Source: Armatimonadota bacterium (GTDB taxonomy: Bacteria > Armatimonadota > Zipacnadia > Zipacnadales > VGFC01). From it: 46,754 nucleotides of DNA. The notes below the pieces were generated by a model. It saw only the letters and a program-made list of their open reading frames with translations. It searched no databases and had not been told where the DNA came from. The position numbers were made by a program, and so were the translations under genes. Shown piece by piece: positions 23,843 to 30,872 of this stretch (position 1 is the first letter of the stretch; each line of letters opens with the position of its first letter). The stretch is from assembly GCA_016869045.1 (NCBI GenBank), contig VGFC01000008.1:1-46754 (forward strand), in the 5' to 3' direction.

Positions 23843-24092
23843 CAGGACGCCCCCGGAGTATGGCGTCCTTCACACTATCGAAGGGAACGGTGTCACAGAG
23901 GTCGCCCTCTCGATGGCGCGCAATCGCTTCGTAGTCGTCCTCCGACAGCTCCCACTCCTCCGCTTCCTCGCGCTCCACCACGAAGTCGATGTAGTCCACG
24001 ATCTCCTCCTGCCGGTCGAGGGGCAAACGGCAGACGCGTTCGTAGGCGCGCTCCCACAGGTTCCGGTCTATCGTTCGGTCGGTCTTGGCCAT
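23832..24092 (-). CDS. Antitoxin partner of the RelE-type toxin
   Basis: An 86-residue acidic protein. The frame is open to 24140, but ATG 24092 (MAKTDRTIDRNLWERAYERV) is preceded by GGAG at 4 nt and gives the more natural start. The middle (LPLDRQEEIVDYIDFVVE) resembles short helical antitoxins of the DUF2281 type, and the acidic C-terminal half (EREEAEEWELSEDDYEAIA) is a likely toxin-wrapping tail. It overlaps the toxin gene by 11 bp, so the two are co-translated. No separate DNA-binding domain is clear. The assignment rests mainly on its position and acidic composition. Confidence 0.8.
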   Translation of the reverse strand: MAKTDRTIDRNLWERAYERVCRLPLDRQEEIVDYIDFVVEREEAEEWELSEDDYEAIARHREGDLCDTVPFDSVKDAILRGRPDEI

Positions 24093-24194
24093 CTGACTCC
24101 ACCGTGGGCATGGCGGTGTCGGGTTGGAAGCCCGACCCACGAGCTGCGGTTAGCTTCGCCCCGTGAGGCGTAGGCTCCTGCCCGGCAGCGCCAT

Positions 24195-25046
24195 TCAGCG
24201 GGCCTCGGCGCGCTGCAGCAGGAGGGCGAGGTGGTGGAGGTGCTGCATGTGGTCGGGGCCGGTAGTGCCGGTGAAGCCGAAGAGGTGGAAGCCGGCGCGC
24301 TCGAAGCGCGAGATGCAGGTGAGGCCGGGGGCCCACTCGTCCGAGCAGGTCTCGCGTGTGGCGCCGAGTTGAGACAGGAGGTAGTCGGCGGTCTCGGTGG
24401 TGGAGGCGTAGGTGTCAGGGTGGATCTCGGAGTGGGAGATCACCATGATCTTCTTCCCGGCGGCGGCGTCGCGGGCGAAGCGCAGGAAGCCCTGCATGGC
24501 GACGGGATCGACCTGCCGCAGTGTGGGATCGCCCACGAAGCCCGCGTGGATCGAATCGGCCATCACGAGGGCGTCGATGCGCTCGTAGAGGTCGTCGTGC
24601 TTCAGCAGCTCGCGGACGCCGCCGAAACCGGCACTGAACGAGCTGACGGTCACGCGGGTGGGAATACGGGGACACGATCCCGATTCGATACGGCCGAATC
24701 GGGTCATGTCCCCGTATTCCGCGTGGGCGCGGGTCTCCGTCAGGATCGAGCGGAAGACCGCAGGATCGCGGAACTGCTCGGTGTGGACTGCCGAGAGGCC
24801 GTTGAGCACGACCGGCACCATCACCGCGTTCCAGCCGGACTCGACGAGGGCTTGCTCCGCTGCCCAGTGGGCGCCGTGGAGATGAACGACGAGGTGAATG
24901 CCCGCGGGGTCGGGGCGGTAGGTCTCCGGTACAAAGAGGCGGCCGACGGTGAGGTCGATGCGGCGGCCGGGAGGGTCGGAAGGCTGAGGGGCCGCGTAGG
25001 GAGCGGAGAGGAGAGGGAGGATGGTAGCGAGGGCGGGAGAGGGCAA
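24195..25046 (-). CDS. Secreted alpha/beta-hydrolase-like esterase carrying an in-frame palindromic insertion
   Basis: A 283-residue protein. The open frame reaches an ATG at 25097, but that lies inside a REP element; TTG 25046 follows AAGGAG with 6 nt spacing and starts a signal-like stretch (MPSPALATILPLLSAPYAA). The family-like parts are LVVHLHGAHWAAEQAL (oxyanion region), VSSFSAGFGGVREL (probable nucleophile Ser in SFSAG), ALVMADSIHAGF and a late His-rich DHMQHLHHL. Between TETRAHA and TRVTVSSF lie 20 residues encoded by a 60-bp palindrome at 24661-24720. Removing them restores a normal strand just before the nucleophile. The substrate is unknown. Whether the enzyme tolerates the insertion is unclear. 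Confidence 0.78.
   Translation of the reverse strand: MPSPALATILPLLSAPYAAPQPSDPPGRRIDLTVGRLFVPETYRPDPAGIHLVVHLHGAHWAAEQALVESGWNAVMVPVVLNGLSAVHTEQFRDPAVFRSILTETRAHAEYGDMTRFGRIESGSCPRIPTRVTVSSFSAGFGGVRELLKHDDLYERIDALVMADSIHAGFVGDPTLRQVDPVAMQGFLRFARDAAAGKKIMVISHSEIHPDTYASTTETADYLLSQLGATRETCSDEWAPGLTCISRFERAGFHLFGFTGTTGPDHMQHLHHLALLLQRAEAR
24661..24720. repeat. 60-bp palindromic REP-like insertion inside a coding sequence
   Basis: Outer arms GGAATACGGGGACA (24661) and TGTCCCCGTATTCC (ending 24720) pair perfectly over 14 bp. Inner arms CCCGATTCG and CGAATCGGG add 9 bp around a short loop. The length is exactly 60 bp, so the host frame is kept and 20 codons are added. The core differs from the GGGACAGTCC family in this window, so this is a separate repeat type, although both contain GGGGACA-like ends. 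Confidence 0.85.
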
Positions 25047-25084
25047 GGGGGGCTCCTTGGCGGAGGATGGACGGCACGGCAACA

Positions 25085-25140
25085 GTGGACAGTCCATGCG
25101 TCCTGATCCCGCGAGGCGGGGTCAGGACTTGGACAGTCCC
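25085..25140. repeat. REP-like element R4
   Basis: GTGGACAGTCC, a GTCCTGATCCCGC stem with a GAG loop and one mismatch, then GGACAGTCCC. It fills the gap between the esterase-like and deacetylase-like genes and shares its last base with the stop codon of the latter. Confidence 0.85.
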
Positions 25141-26393
25141 TAACGGCTGGCGGTCTGCAGTGTCACCGTTACGCGGCGCTCGGCGGGGCTGAAGGCGAGG
25201 AGAGCGCCATCGGGTTCGGTGAGGAAGGTGTCGGTCGAGAAGTCGCGGCGGCACGTTGCGCGGCGCAAGGGGCGGCCCTGGACGGCAACGGAGACGACCG
25301 GTGCGCCCGTGATGCGGAGCGTGAGGTCGGGCACGAGCACCGGGAGGTCGAGGGTGATCGTGTTGCCCTCGACCAAGACCTCTGCCATTTCGCGCGCGCA
25401 GGCGTAGTTGGTGATCTCGCTGCACTTCATCCAACGGGTGCGCTCGCCGGAGGGGTCGAGTTCCTGCAGGCGCTGCACGACTACTTGCAGGACGCGGAAG
25501 CCGCGGCGGTCCTCGTTGTGCATCCCGTAGAAGCCCTGCCAGTGGCTGCAGAAGATGACCGGCTCGCCGGCGTCGATCAGCTCCGGGAGGCGGCCGCCCT
25601 GGAGGTCGGCGGTGAGGTAGCGGTCCGCGTCGGCCTCGCCGTAGCCGGTCCAGGAGCCGGTCCAGTCGCCGGTGGAGGCGATGATCTCGCCGACGGCGGT
25701 GCCGGCATCACGGTCGGCATACCAGACGGGGGTCTCCACCGTCCCCTCGTTGCTGACGCGCTTGAAGAAGTAAGGTGTGGGATTGCCGGTGACGGAGCGG
25801 ACGGCGTCGCCGGCGACGCGGGCGTAGAAGTCGAGGGTGCGGCCGCCGAAGCCGCCGGGGGAGGTGACCCCCTCGGGCGGGAGGCCGCAGTTCGCGAGGA
25901 TGCGGCAGGCGGTTGCGATGTACTCGAAGACGAGTTCCTCCTGGTCGATGGGGAGCGTCTCCCACTCGTACTGCTCCCAGATCGGCGGCTCGACCGGGCG
26001 GAAGGTCTGCAGGTCGAGGACGAAGGTGTGGGTCAGCATCTCCGGGGTGATGTCGAAAGCGGGGACGATCAGCTCGCGGCACATGCGGAGCCAGCTGTCC
26101 TGTTGAGCCGGGCTGAACAGCGGAAGGCCCTCGTCGAGGCGGCCGAGTGCCGCCGGGCACGGCACCACGCTGAACTTGCCGCGGACGCCGTGCGCCAGGC
26201 AGAACTCGGCGAACTCGCGGGTGAACGACTCGGGGTGGACGACCGGCACGTCCTCCCAGCGGCGCGCCTGACCATCGGCGAGGTTCCGGTCGCGTAGGAA
26301 GAAGTAGTTGAGGTTCACGAGCACGGTGGAGTCGTCGATGATGAGCGAGAGGGGTACGCGATCCAGCGGGTGGCGGGCGATCTCGACGTGCAT
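25140..26393 (-). CDS. Polysaccharide-deacetylase-like protein (NodB-type barrel)
   Basis: The frame extends to 26879, but the upstream part opposes a TPR gene and looks non-coding; ATG 26393 (MHVEIARHPLDRVPLSLIID) with GGAG upstream gives 417 residues. The N-terminal LSLIIDDSTVLVNL has the double-Asp start typical of NodB-like deacetylases. HGVRGKFSVVPCPAAL resembles the following strand and loop. Later segments (ITPEMLTHTFVLDL, TSPGGFGGRTLDFYARV, PVIFCSHWQGFYG) add His residues that could complete a metal site. The C-terminal 100 residues look beta-rich. This suggests carbohydrate-ester or amide hydrolysis, but the match is to the fold, not to a characterised enzyme. No signal peptide is visible. 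Confidence 0.75.
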   Translation of the reverse strand: MHVEIARHPLDRVPLSLIIDDSTVLVNLNYFFLRDRNLADGQARRWEDVPVVHPESFTREFAEFCLAHGVRGKFSVVPCPAALGRLDEGLPLFSPAQQDSWLRMCRELIVPAFDITPEMLTHTFVLDLQTFRPVEPPIWEQYEWETLPIDQEELVFEYIATACRILANCGLPPEGVTSPGGFGGRTLDFYARVAGDAVRSVTGNPTPYFFKRVSNEGTVETPVWYADRDAGTAVGEIIASTGDWTGSWTGYGEADADRYLTADLQGGRLPELIDAGEPVIFCSHWQGFYGMHNEDRRGFRVLQVVVQRLQELDPSGERTRWMKCSEITNYACAREMAEVLVEGNTITLDLPVLVPDLTLRITGAPVVSVAVQGRPLRRATCRRDFSTDTFLTEPDGALLAFSPAERRVTVTLQTASR

Positions 26394-26546
26394 GGGTCGG
26401 GAGGCCTCCGGTTGCAGGGAGCGGTTCGCCAGGCATTGGCAAGAAGCCTGTGTCCGGCTCCGAAGGGAGAGAGGAGTCGGCCGGAGGGGCGAGGAATAGC
26501 GCCGAGCACGTCGGCGACACCGCTGTCCACCGGCAGGAGTGGTACG

Positions 26547-26945
26547 GTGAGCGCGTTCGAGCGAGGGCTGGACCTGATCCGCGCGGCCCGGTACGATCGG
26601 GCGCAGGTCGAGCTGACCGTAGCGGTCCAGGAGGAGCCCGGCAACCCCCAGGCCTGGCGCTACCTGGCGGCCGCTTACTTCGGCGTGGGTGACTTCGCCA
26701 ACGCGGAGGAGCCAGCTCGCGCCTGCGCGGAGCTGACCCCCGGCGACCCCGCGGCTCACCTCAACCTCGCCATCATCCTGCGCAAGCTTGGGCGATGGGA
26801 AGAGGCCCGGGCCGCGCTGGACGAGTGCCTCCGCCTGCGCCCCGACTACGAGGCGGCGCGCATCGAGCTCAGCAAACACAACACGTACGCTCCCCCGCCG
26901 GCGTCCTGGACGGAGGAGCCGGAGTTCGAGCCGTTCTCCGAGTAG
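26547..26945 (+). CDS. Small TPR-repeat protein
   Basis: A 132-residue protein from GTG 26547, with GGAG 8 nt upstream; the longer open frame upstream has no such support. Three consecutive TPR motifs are visible (FERGLDLIRAARYDRAQVEL, AWRYLAAAYFGVGDFANAE, AHLNLAIILRKLGRWEEAR), followed by an unstructured Pro/Glu-rich tail. TPR proteins are scaffolds for protein-protein contact; no partner is indicated. It is divergent from the deacetylase-like gene and convergent with the amidohydrolase pair, 12 bp from its end. Confidence 0.85.
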   Translation: MSAFERGLDLIRAARYDRAQVELTVAVQEEPGNPQAWRYLAAAYFGVGDFANAEEPARACAELTPGDPAAHLNLAIILRKLGRWEEARAALDECLRLRPDYEAARIELSKHNTYAPPPASWTEEPEFEPFSE

Positions 26946-26957
26946 CCGGCTGGACCC

Positions 26958-27770
26958 CTACAGCCCAAACACGCGCTTCGTGGTGAGGCCGAGGATCTGG
27001 CGCTTGTCGTCGTCGGAGAGGCGGGCCATGAGGATGCGGCCGAGGCCCGGGGCGGGGTCGATGAAAGGGATGTCGCTGCCGAAGAGGATCTTCGCCGCGC
27101 CGACGCGCTCCACCATCTTCTCCAGCGCCATGTAGAGCAGTTGTGACCCCGTGAGGTCGAGAACGACGTTGTCCTTGCCCTGAGCCTCGCCGCAGGCCTC
27201 GTCGATCATGCTCCACGAACTCGCCGCGTGACCGACGATGAAGGTCACGTTCGGCATCTCACCCGCCATCCGCGACAGCAGCGTAGCGCCCGCCTGGGAG
27301 TCGCCCGCCCAGGAGTGCGAGAGGACCGGCACGGAGTGCTCGCGGGCGTACTCGAACATCAGGCCGTAGCCGGGGCCGTCCACCTTGTAGCTGTGACAGG
27401 CGGGGTGAATCTTGAAGGCCTTGATGCGCGCAAACGAATGCCAGTGCTCGATCTCCTCGCGGGTCTCGGCCTCGGGGTAGTTCGGATTGATCGTCACGTA
27501 GGGGATGATCCGCTCCGGGTACTCGTCCGCCGCGGCCATCACCTGCCGGTTGCCCTCGCGGTAGCAGGGGCCGATCGCGACGTGAGGGCTCGAGACGCAC
27601 GCGTCGATCCCGAGTTGATCCAGCCGCTCCACCATGCCGCGCGCGGAGTTGTGGGGGATGTGGAAGTTGTGCCAGGGGCCCATGTGCGCGTGGGCGTCGA
27701 TCACGAGTTCACCGGCGAGCGCCTGCCCCAGCCGACATGCGTCCACGAACGTGTCGGTCATCTCAGTCAC
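26958..27770 (-). CDS. Amidohydrolase family 2 protein (metal site intact)
   Basis: A 270-residue TIM-barrel hydrolase. The N-terminal HxH metal motif is present (VIDAHAHMGPW). A His in IKAFKIHPACHSY, His residues in VLSHSW and FIVGHAAS and the late Asp in LFGSDIPF complete a plausible mononuclear or binuclear site. Family 2 members include decarboxylases and lactonases; the substrate here is unknown. It overlaps the previous gene by 8 bp if the GTG at 27770 is used; ATG 27761 is an equally plausible start. The last residues (GLTTKRVFGL) match the family's LTxxNAxRLFGL ending. It forms a tight pair with the next entry, a distant paralogue. Confidence 0.9.
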   Translation of the reverse strand: MTEMTDTFVDACRLGQALAGELVIDAHAHMGPWHNFHIPHNSARGMVERLDQLGIDACVSSPHVAIGPCYREGNRQVMAAADEYPERIIPYVTINPNYPEAETREEIEHWHSFARIKAFKIHPACHSYKVDGPGYGLMFEYAREHSVPVLSHSWAGDSQAGATLLSRMAGEMPNVTFIVGHAASSWSMIDEACGEAQGKDNVVLDLTGSQLLYMALEKMVERVGAAKILFGSDIPFIDPAPGLGRILMARLSDDDKRQILGLTTKRVFGL

Positions 27771-28509
27771 TCACTCCCAGCACTCGGCGGAGGTTGCCGC
27801 CGGCTATGAGCTGCTTGTCGTCGTCGGAGATCGCCGCATAGGTGACCAGCGCCATCGGCCCGCCGACCTCGTGGATGGGGAGATCGGTGCCGAACAGGAG
27901 ACGCTCGGCGCCGAAGCGCTGGCAGACGGCTTCGATCCCCCGATGCACGCCGTAGGAGCCGCAGTCCAGGTGCAGGTTGCCGAACCGATCCCATAGCGGA
28001 TAGAGGTTGCGATCGACCCGGTAGTACGTGTTGAGGACGATCAGGTTGAGTGCGGGATGGCGCGCGAGGACCTGGCTGATGTCGCGCCAGTTCGTCTGCC
28101 CAATGTCGATCAGCACGGGCACGCGCTCGAAGCTCAGGGCGTCGAGAAAATGCCCGACGGACACGTCATCCAGAGTATAGGAGTGCTGCGTCGGGAAGAG
28201 TCGGACGGCGCCGTGGGCCTGGCGGACCTGGCGGGCGAAGTCCCTCGGCGACGGCAGCTCGCGAGTCGCCGACGGCAGTGCGGCGAAGCAAGGATGAAGG
28301 CGCTCTTCGTCGGCGATGTCCCGCAGCAGGGCCTGGTTGCCCTCGTGGGGGTCCCACTCCACGGACCAGGCGTGATGCACGAGCGCGCGCTCGATGCCCG
28401 CGCAGTCCATCTCCGCCAGCAGGCCCGCGGCGTCTAGGAAGTGCTCGGGGCGCGGTGTCGAGCAGCGACCGATCCGCGTGTTGCAGTCGAAGAACCGTAA
28501 CTCCGCCAA
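27763..28509 (-). CDS. Amidohydrolase family 2-like protein lacking the N-terminal HxH
   Basis: The frame reaches 28629, but TTG 28509 follows GGGAGGG with 6 nt spacing and starts directly at AELRFFDCNTRIG (248 aa). Where the paralogue has HAHMG, this protein has NTRIG, so the first two metal ligands are missing. The barrel is otherwise kept: ALVHHAW, AVRLFPTQHSY, PVLIDIGQTNW, LNLIVLNTYYR, LLFGTDLPIHE with the late Asp, and the NLRRVLGV ending. It may be a metal-independent or structural partner of the downstream amidohydrolase, with which it overlaps. HxH-less members of this superfamily occur in other environmental genomes, so this is probably not a pseudogene. Confidence 0.85.
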   Translation of the reverse strand: MAELRFFDCNTRIGRCSTPRPEHFLDAAGLLAEMDCAGIERALVHHAWSVEWDPHEGNQALLRDIADEERLHPCFAALPSATRELPSPRDFARQVRQAHGAVRLFPTQHSYTLDDVSVGHFLDALSFERVPVLIDIGQTNWRDISQVLARHPALNLIVLNTYYRVDRNLYPLWDRFGNLHLDCGSYGVHRGIEAVCQRFGAERLLFGTDLPIHEVGGPMALVTYAAISDDDKQLIAGGNLRRVLGVSD

Positions 28510-28650
28510 GGCGAACCCTCCCGGACGCCGGCGTGGCGCCGCCGGCGCGACCGCCCTTTCCGCGAGGGGCAGGATCGACCTCCACGGGTTCGGAGGATTC
28601 GCCGGGCAGGATGCGCAAACAGGGAGCAACCAGCGAGGGAGGCGCGCCGG

Positions 28651-29736
28651 ATGGTCAGCCTACGGCGAGGCAGCGTGAGCCGGGTCGTCAAGGAGCGACC
28701 GGGCGCTCAGTTCCTGGAGGTTGCCCTGGACGGTGGCCTGCAGCGCGCGGTGTGCTTCCCCGAGCTGACGGGAGCTTGCGTCGAGGGTGACGAGGTCCTC
28801 CTGAACACGACCGCGGTCGAGCTGGCCCTGGGCACGGGTGGATACCACTTCGTCGTCGCCAACCTGACGCGACCGGAGCGCGCCTCAGCCGGTCCCGGCC
28901 ACGTGATGAAGCTGCGTTACACGCCGCTGCAGGTGCGCGTGGAGGCCGCTGGCGAGAGGGAGGAGTTGAGGGAAACGCTGAGTGCGGAGGCCTCGCTGCG
29001 CGGGCTGCCGGTCATCGTGCTGCCGCTCCACAGCCTGCTGCCGGCCGCGGCGGTTGCCTTCCGCGAGACGTCCCGCGGGGCGCCGCTCGCCTATCTGATG
29101 ACCGACTCGGCGGCGCTGCCGATGGCCTTCAGCGACACCGTCGCGGCGCTGCGCGAGAAGGGGCTGCTGAGCGGCACGGTCACGAGCGGCCACGCGTTCC
29201 GCGGCGACATCGAGGCGGTCGGCCTGTACGACGGGCTGCTGCTCGCAGCCACGCTGGCAGGGGGCGGCGCCATCGTCACGGCGCCCGGGCCGGGGATCGT
29301 CGGCACGGGCACCACCTTCGGTACGAGCGCCCTGGAGATGGGGCAGATCGTCAACGCGGTCGCGGCCCTCGGCGGCCGGTGCATCGTCGTCCCGCGCCTC
29401 AGCCTCGCCGACCCGCGCGACCGCCACCACGGCCTCAGCCACCACACCGTCACGGCGCTGACCGTAGTGGCGCTCGCGCCGGCGACTGTGGCGTTCCCGG
29501 AGGGCTACCCGGAACTGCTGGAGGAGACGACGCGGAAGCTGACAGCGCCGCGCGCAGACGGCCGGCCGGGGCTCACGCCCGAGCACATCGTCACCGTCGA
29601 TGCGTCACGCACTCGGGAGTGGCTGCGAGCACACGACCTCTGGCCGAGGAGCATGGGACGCACGCCCGACGAGGACCCGGCGCTGTTCGAGGCGGGAGGG
29701 GCGGGAGGAGTGATGGCACGCACGCTGAGACGGTAG
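28651..29736 (+). CDS. DUF3866 family protein
   Basis: A 361-residue protein from ATG 28651, with GGGAGG upstream. It matches the DUF3866 pattern: an N-terminal beta domain (VEGDEVLLNTTAVELALGTGG), then GPGHVMKLRYTPLQV, followed by a long alpha/beta region (YLMTDSAALPMAFSDTV, VTSGHAFRGDIEAVGLYDGL, APGPGIVGTGTTFGTSALEMG, DPRDRHHGLSHHTVTAL). The family is best known from actinobacteria and Firmicutes-like genomes and has no established function; conserved His, Asp and Gly residues hint at an enzyme. No signal peptide or TM helix is visible. It is divergent from the amidohydrolase pair across about 140 bp in which I see no strong promoter. Confidence 0.92.
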   Translation: MVSLRRGSVSRVVKERPGAQFLEVALDGGLQRAVCFPELTGACVEGDEVLLNTTAVELALGTGGYHFVVANLTRPERASAGPGHVMKLRYTPLQVRVEAAGEREELRETLSAEASLRGLPVIVLPLHSLLPAAAVAFRETSRGAPLAYLMTDSAALPMAFSDTVAALREKGLLSGTVTSGHAFRGDIEAVGLYDGLLLAATLAGGGAIVTAPGPGIVGTGTTFGTSALEMGQIVNAVAALGGRCIVVPRLSLADPRDRHHGLSHHTVTALTVVALAPATVAFPEGYPELLEETTRKLTAPRADGRPGLTPEHIVTVDASRTREWLRAHDLWPRSMGRTPDEDPALFEAGGAGGVMARTLRR

Positions 29737-29838
29737 GCCCTCGGTCCCGACGTTCGGGGCTCGCGCCACGGGTCGGGCTCAGCCCAATGCGTCGGCGGTC
29801 CATACCGTCCCGTGAGCCCGAACCCCCAGGGCTCTGCG

Positions 29839-30180
29839 CTACTTCGCCAGCTCCTGCAACACGGAGATCGTCTTGTCGAGGTCCGGCTCAGTCGCTGCCT
29901 GAACGGCTGCCACAAGCTCACCCATCGCGGCGTCCAGCTCCTGGACTCCTGTGCGAGGCTTCGCGTGGATCCGGTCGAGGACTTCGCCGCCTGGATCGCT
30001 GAGTTCGAGGTCCCAAAGGCGTCCCTCGGCTCCCCCCCGAAGGGTGAACGCCTGCCGGTCGGGCAGCACAGCCACGAACTCGTCCCAGTCGCTGGCGGAC
30101 AGAGGCTTCCACTTCACCCGCCCTTTGCGGGTCGCCTCGGTCAGGGCTCTCAGGACTGTCAGGTGCTTGTCTTCCCTCAT
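29839..30180 (-). CDS. Hypothetical helical protein
   Basis: A 113-residue protein (MREDKHLTVLRALTEATRKG) that I do not recognise. The first half has a short helix and a few beta strands (VKWKPLSASDWDEFVAVLP, FTLRGG, LWDLELSDPGG), and the second half is amphipathic helix ending in DLDKTISVLQELAK. There are no cysteines, TM helices or catalytic motifs. It lies 5 bp after the small membrane protein on the same strand, so the two are probably co-transcribed from the promoter at 30693-30722. It ends in a convergent 102-bp gap facing DUF3866. Confidence 0.65.
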   Translation of the reverse strand: MREDKHLTVLRALTEATRKGRVKWKPLSASDWDEFVAVLPDRQAFTLRGGAEGRLWDLELSDPGGEVLDRIHAKPRTGVQELDAAMGELVAAVQAATEPDLDKTISVLQELAK

Positions 30181-30185
30181 GTCGG

Positions 30186-30668
30186 CTACCCCTCCTCGGC
30201 GCTACGGCCCGTGTGTGACTGCACGTGAGCGCGGACGGTGGCAAGCAGAGAGCCGCACTCCCGGGACCTGCGTACCGCCGCGTACACGTCCTCATCGCCC
30301 ATCGGCCCCGCGGTCAGAGCGTCCGCGATCCGAGCGACGTGCCCGCGAACACGGTGCAGGTCGCCGATGTCGTCGGTGTTCAGAGCGCGGGGTTCGCGTG
30401 CCGCCACCGCCGCGGCGCTCCTGTGGACTTGCTGAGCAAGGAGGCGCGCCTCGTCCTGATGCCCACTACGCAGCGCCGCCGTCAGCTGCTCTGCGTCATG
30501 CTGTAGAGCAGCCAGCTCCTCGCTCAGTGTCCGAACTCGGACCTCCTCCAGAAGGCGCTGCGCCCTCCGGCCCCACGCGAGCGCAGCCGCGAACACCCCC
30601 AGGGACACGACAGCCCCCACGATGCTCGCGATTGCCGCCGTCCAGGACAGCCATTCCGGCACACGCAT
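30186..30668 (-). CDS. Small membrane-anchored coiled-coil protein
   Basis: The frame extends upstream, but ATG 30668 (MRVPEWLSWTAAIASIVGAV) gives a 160-residue protein whose start lies 25 bp after a TATAAT box. One TM helix (residues about 8-33) is followed by a basic patch (WGRRAQRLLEEVRVRT) and then long charged helices likely to be coiled coil (SEELAALQHDAEQLTAALRS). No known domain is recognised. It is followed after 5 bp by another hypothetical gene on the same strand; the pair may form a small inner-membrane complex. The function is unknown. Confidence 0.7.
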   Translation of the reverse strand: MRVPEWLSWTAAIASIVGAVVSLGVFAAALAWGRRAQRLLEEVRVRTLSEELAALQHDAEQLTAALRSGHQDEARLLAQQVHRSAAAVAAREPRALNTDDIGDLHRVRGHVARIADALTAGPMGDEDVYAAVRRSRECGSLLATVRAHVQSHTGRSAEEG

Positions 30669-30692
30669 CACTCTTCGTGTGTTGGTGGCGCG

Positions 30693-30722
30693 ATTATAGC
30701 AGGTTCCCTGTGGGCCTGCCAG
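30693..30722 (-). promoter_or_regulatory. Sigma70-type promoter for the two small hypotheticals
   Basis: On the minus strand the -35 hexamer is CTGGCA (30722-30717) and the -10 hexamer is TATAAT (30698-30693), with 18 bp spacing. The -10 lies 25 bp before the ATG at 30668. Confidence 0.6.
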
Positions 30723-30757
30723 AGGCCTGCGGAGCGTGACAGAGGAAACCGACAGCC

Positions 30758-30865
30758 ATGTTTGCGGGTCATTGCCACGCGGCGACGCTTGACGATCTGC
30801 CGCAGGGCCTGGCCGACGCGGACTTCCTGTTCGTGGGCGAGACCGAAGTCTTCGAGGAGCTGTGA
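30758..30865 (+). CDS. Possible 35-residue ORF, perhaps a gene remnant
   Basis: ATG 30758 with AGAGGAAA about 9 nt upstream encodes MFAGHCHAATLDDLPQGLAD and ends in FVGETEVFEEL before TGA 30863. It lies 7 bp before the UroD-like gene. The composition looks protein-like, but I recognise no family. It could be a leader peptide, a small protein, or the tail of a deleted gene. Confidence 0.3.
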   Translation: MFAGHCHAATLDDLPQGLADADFLFVGETEVFEEL

Positions 30866-30872
30866 ACCACCG

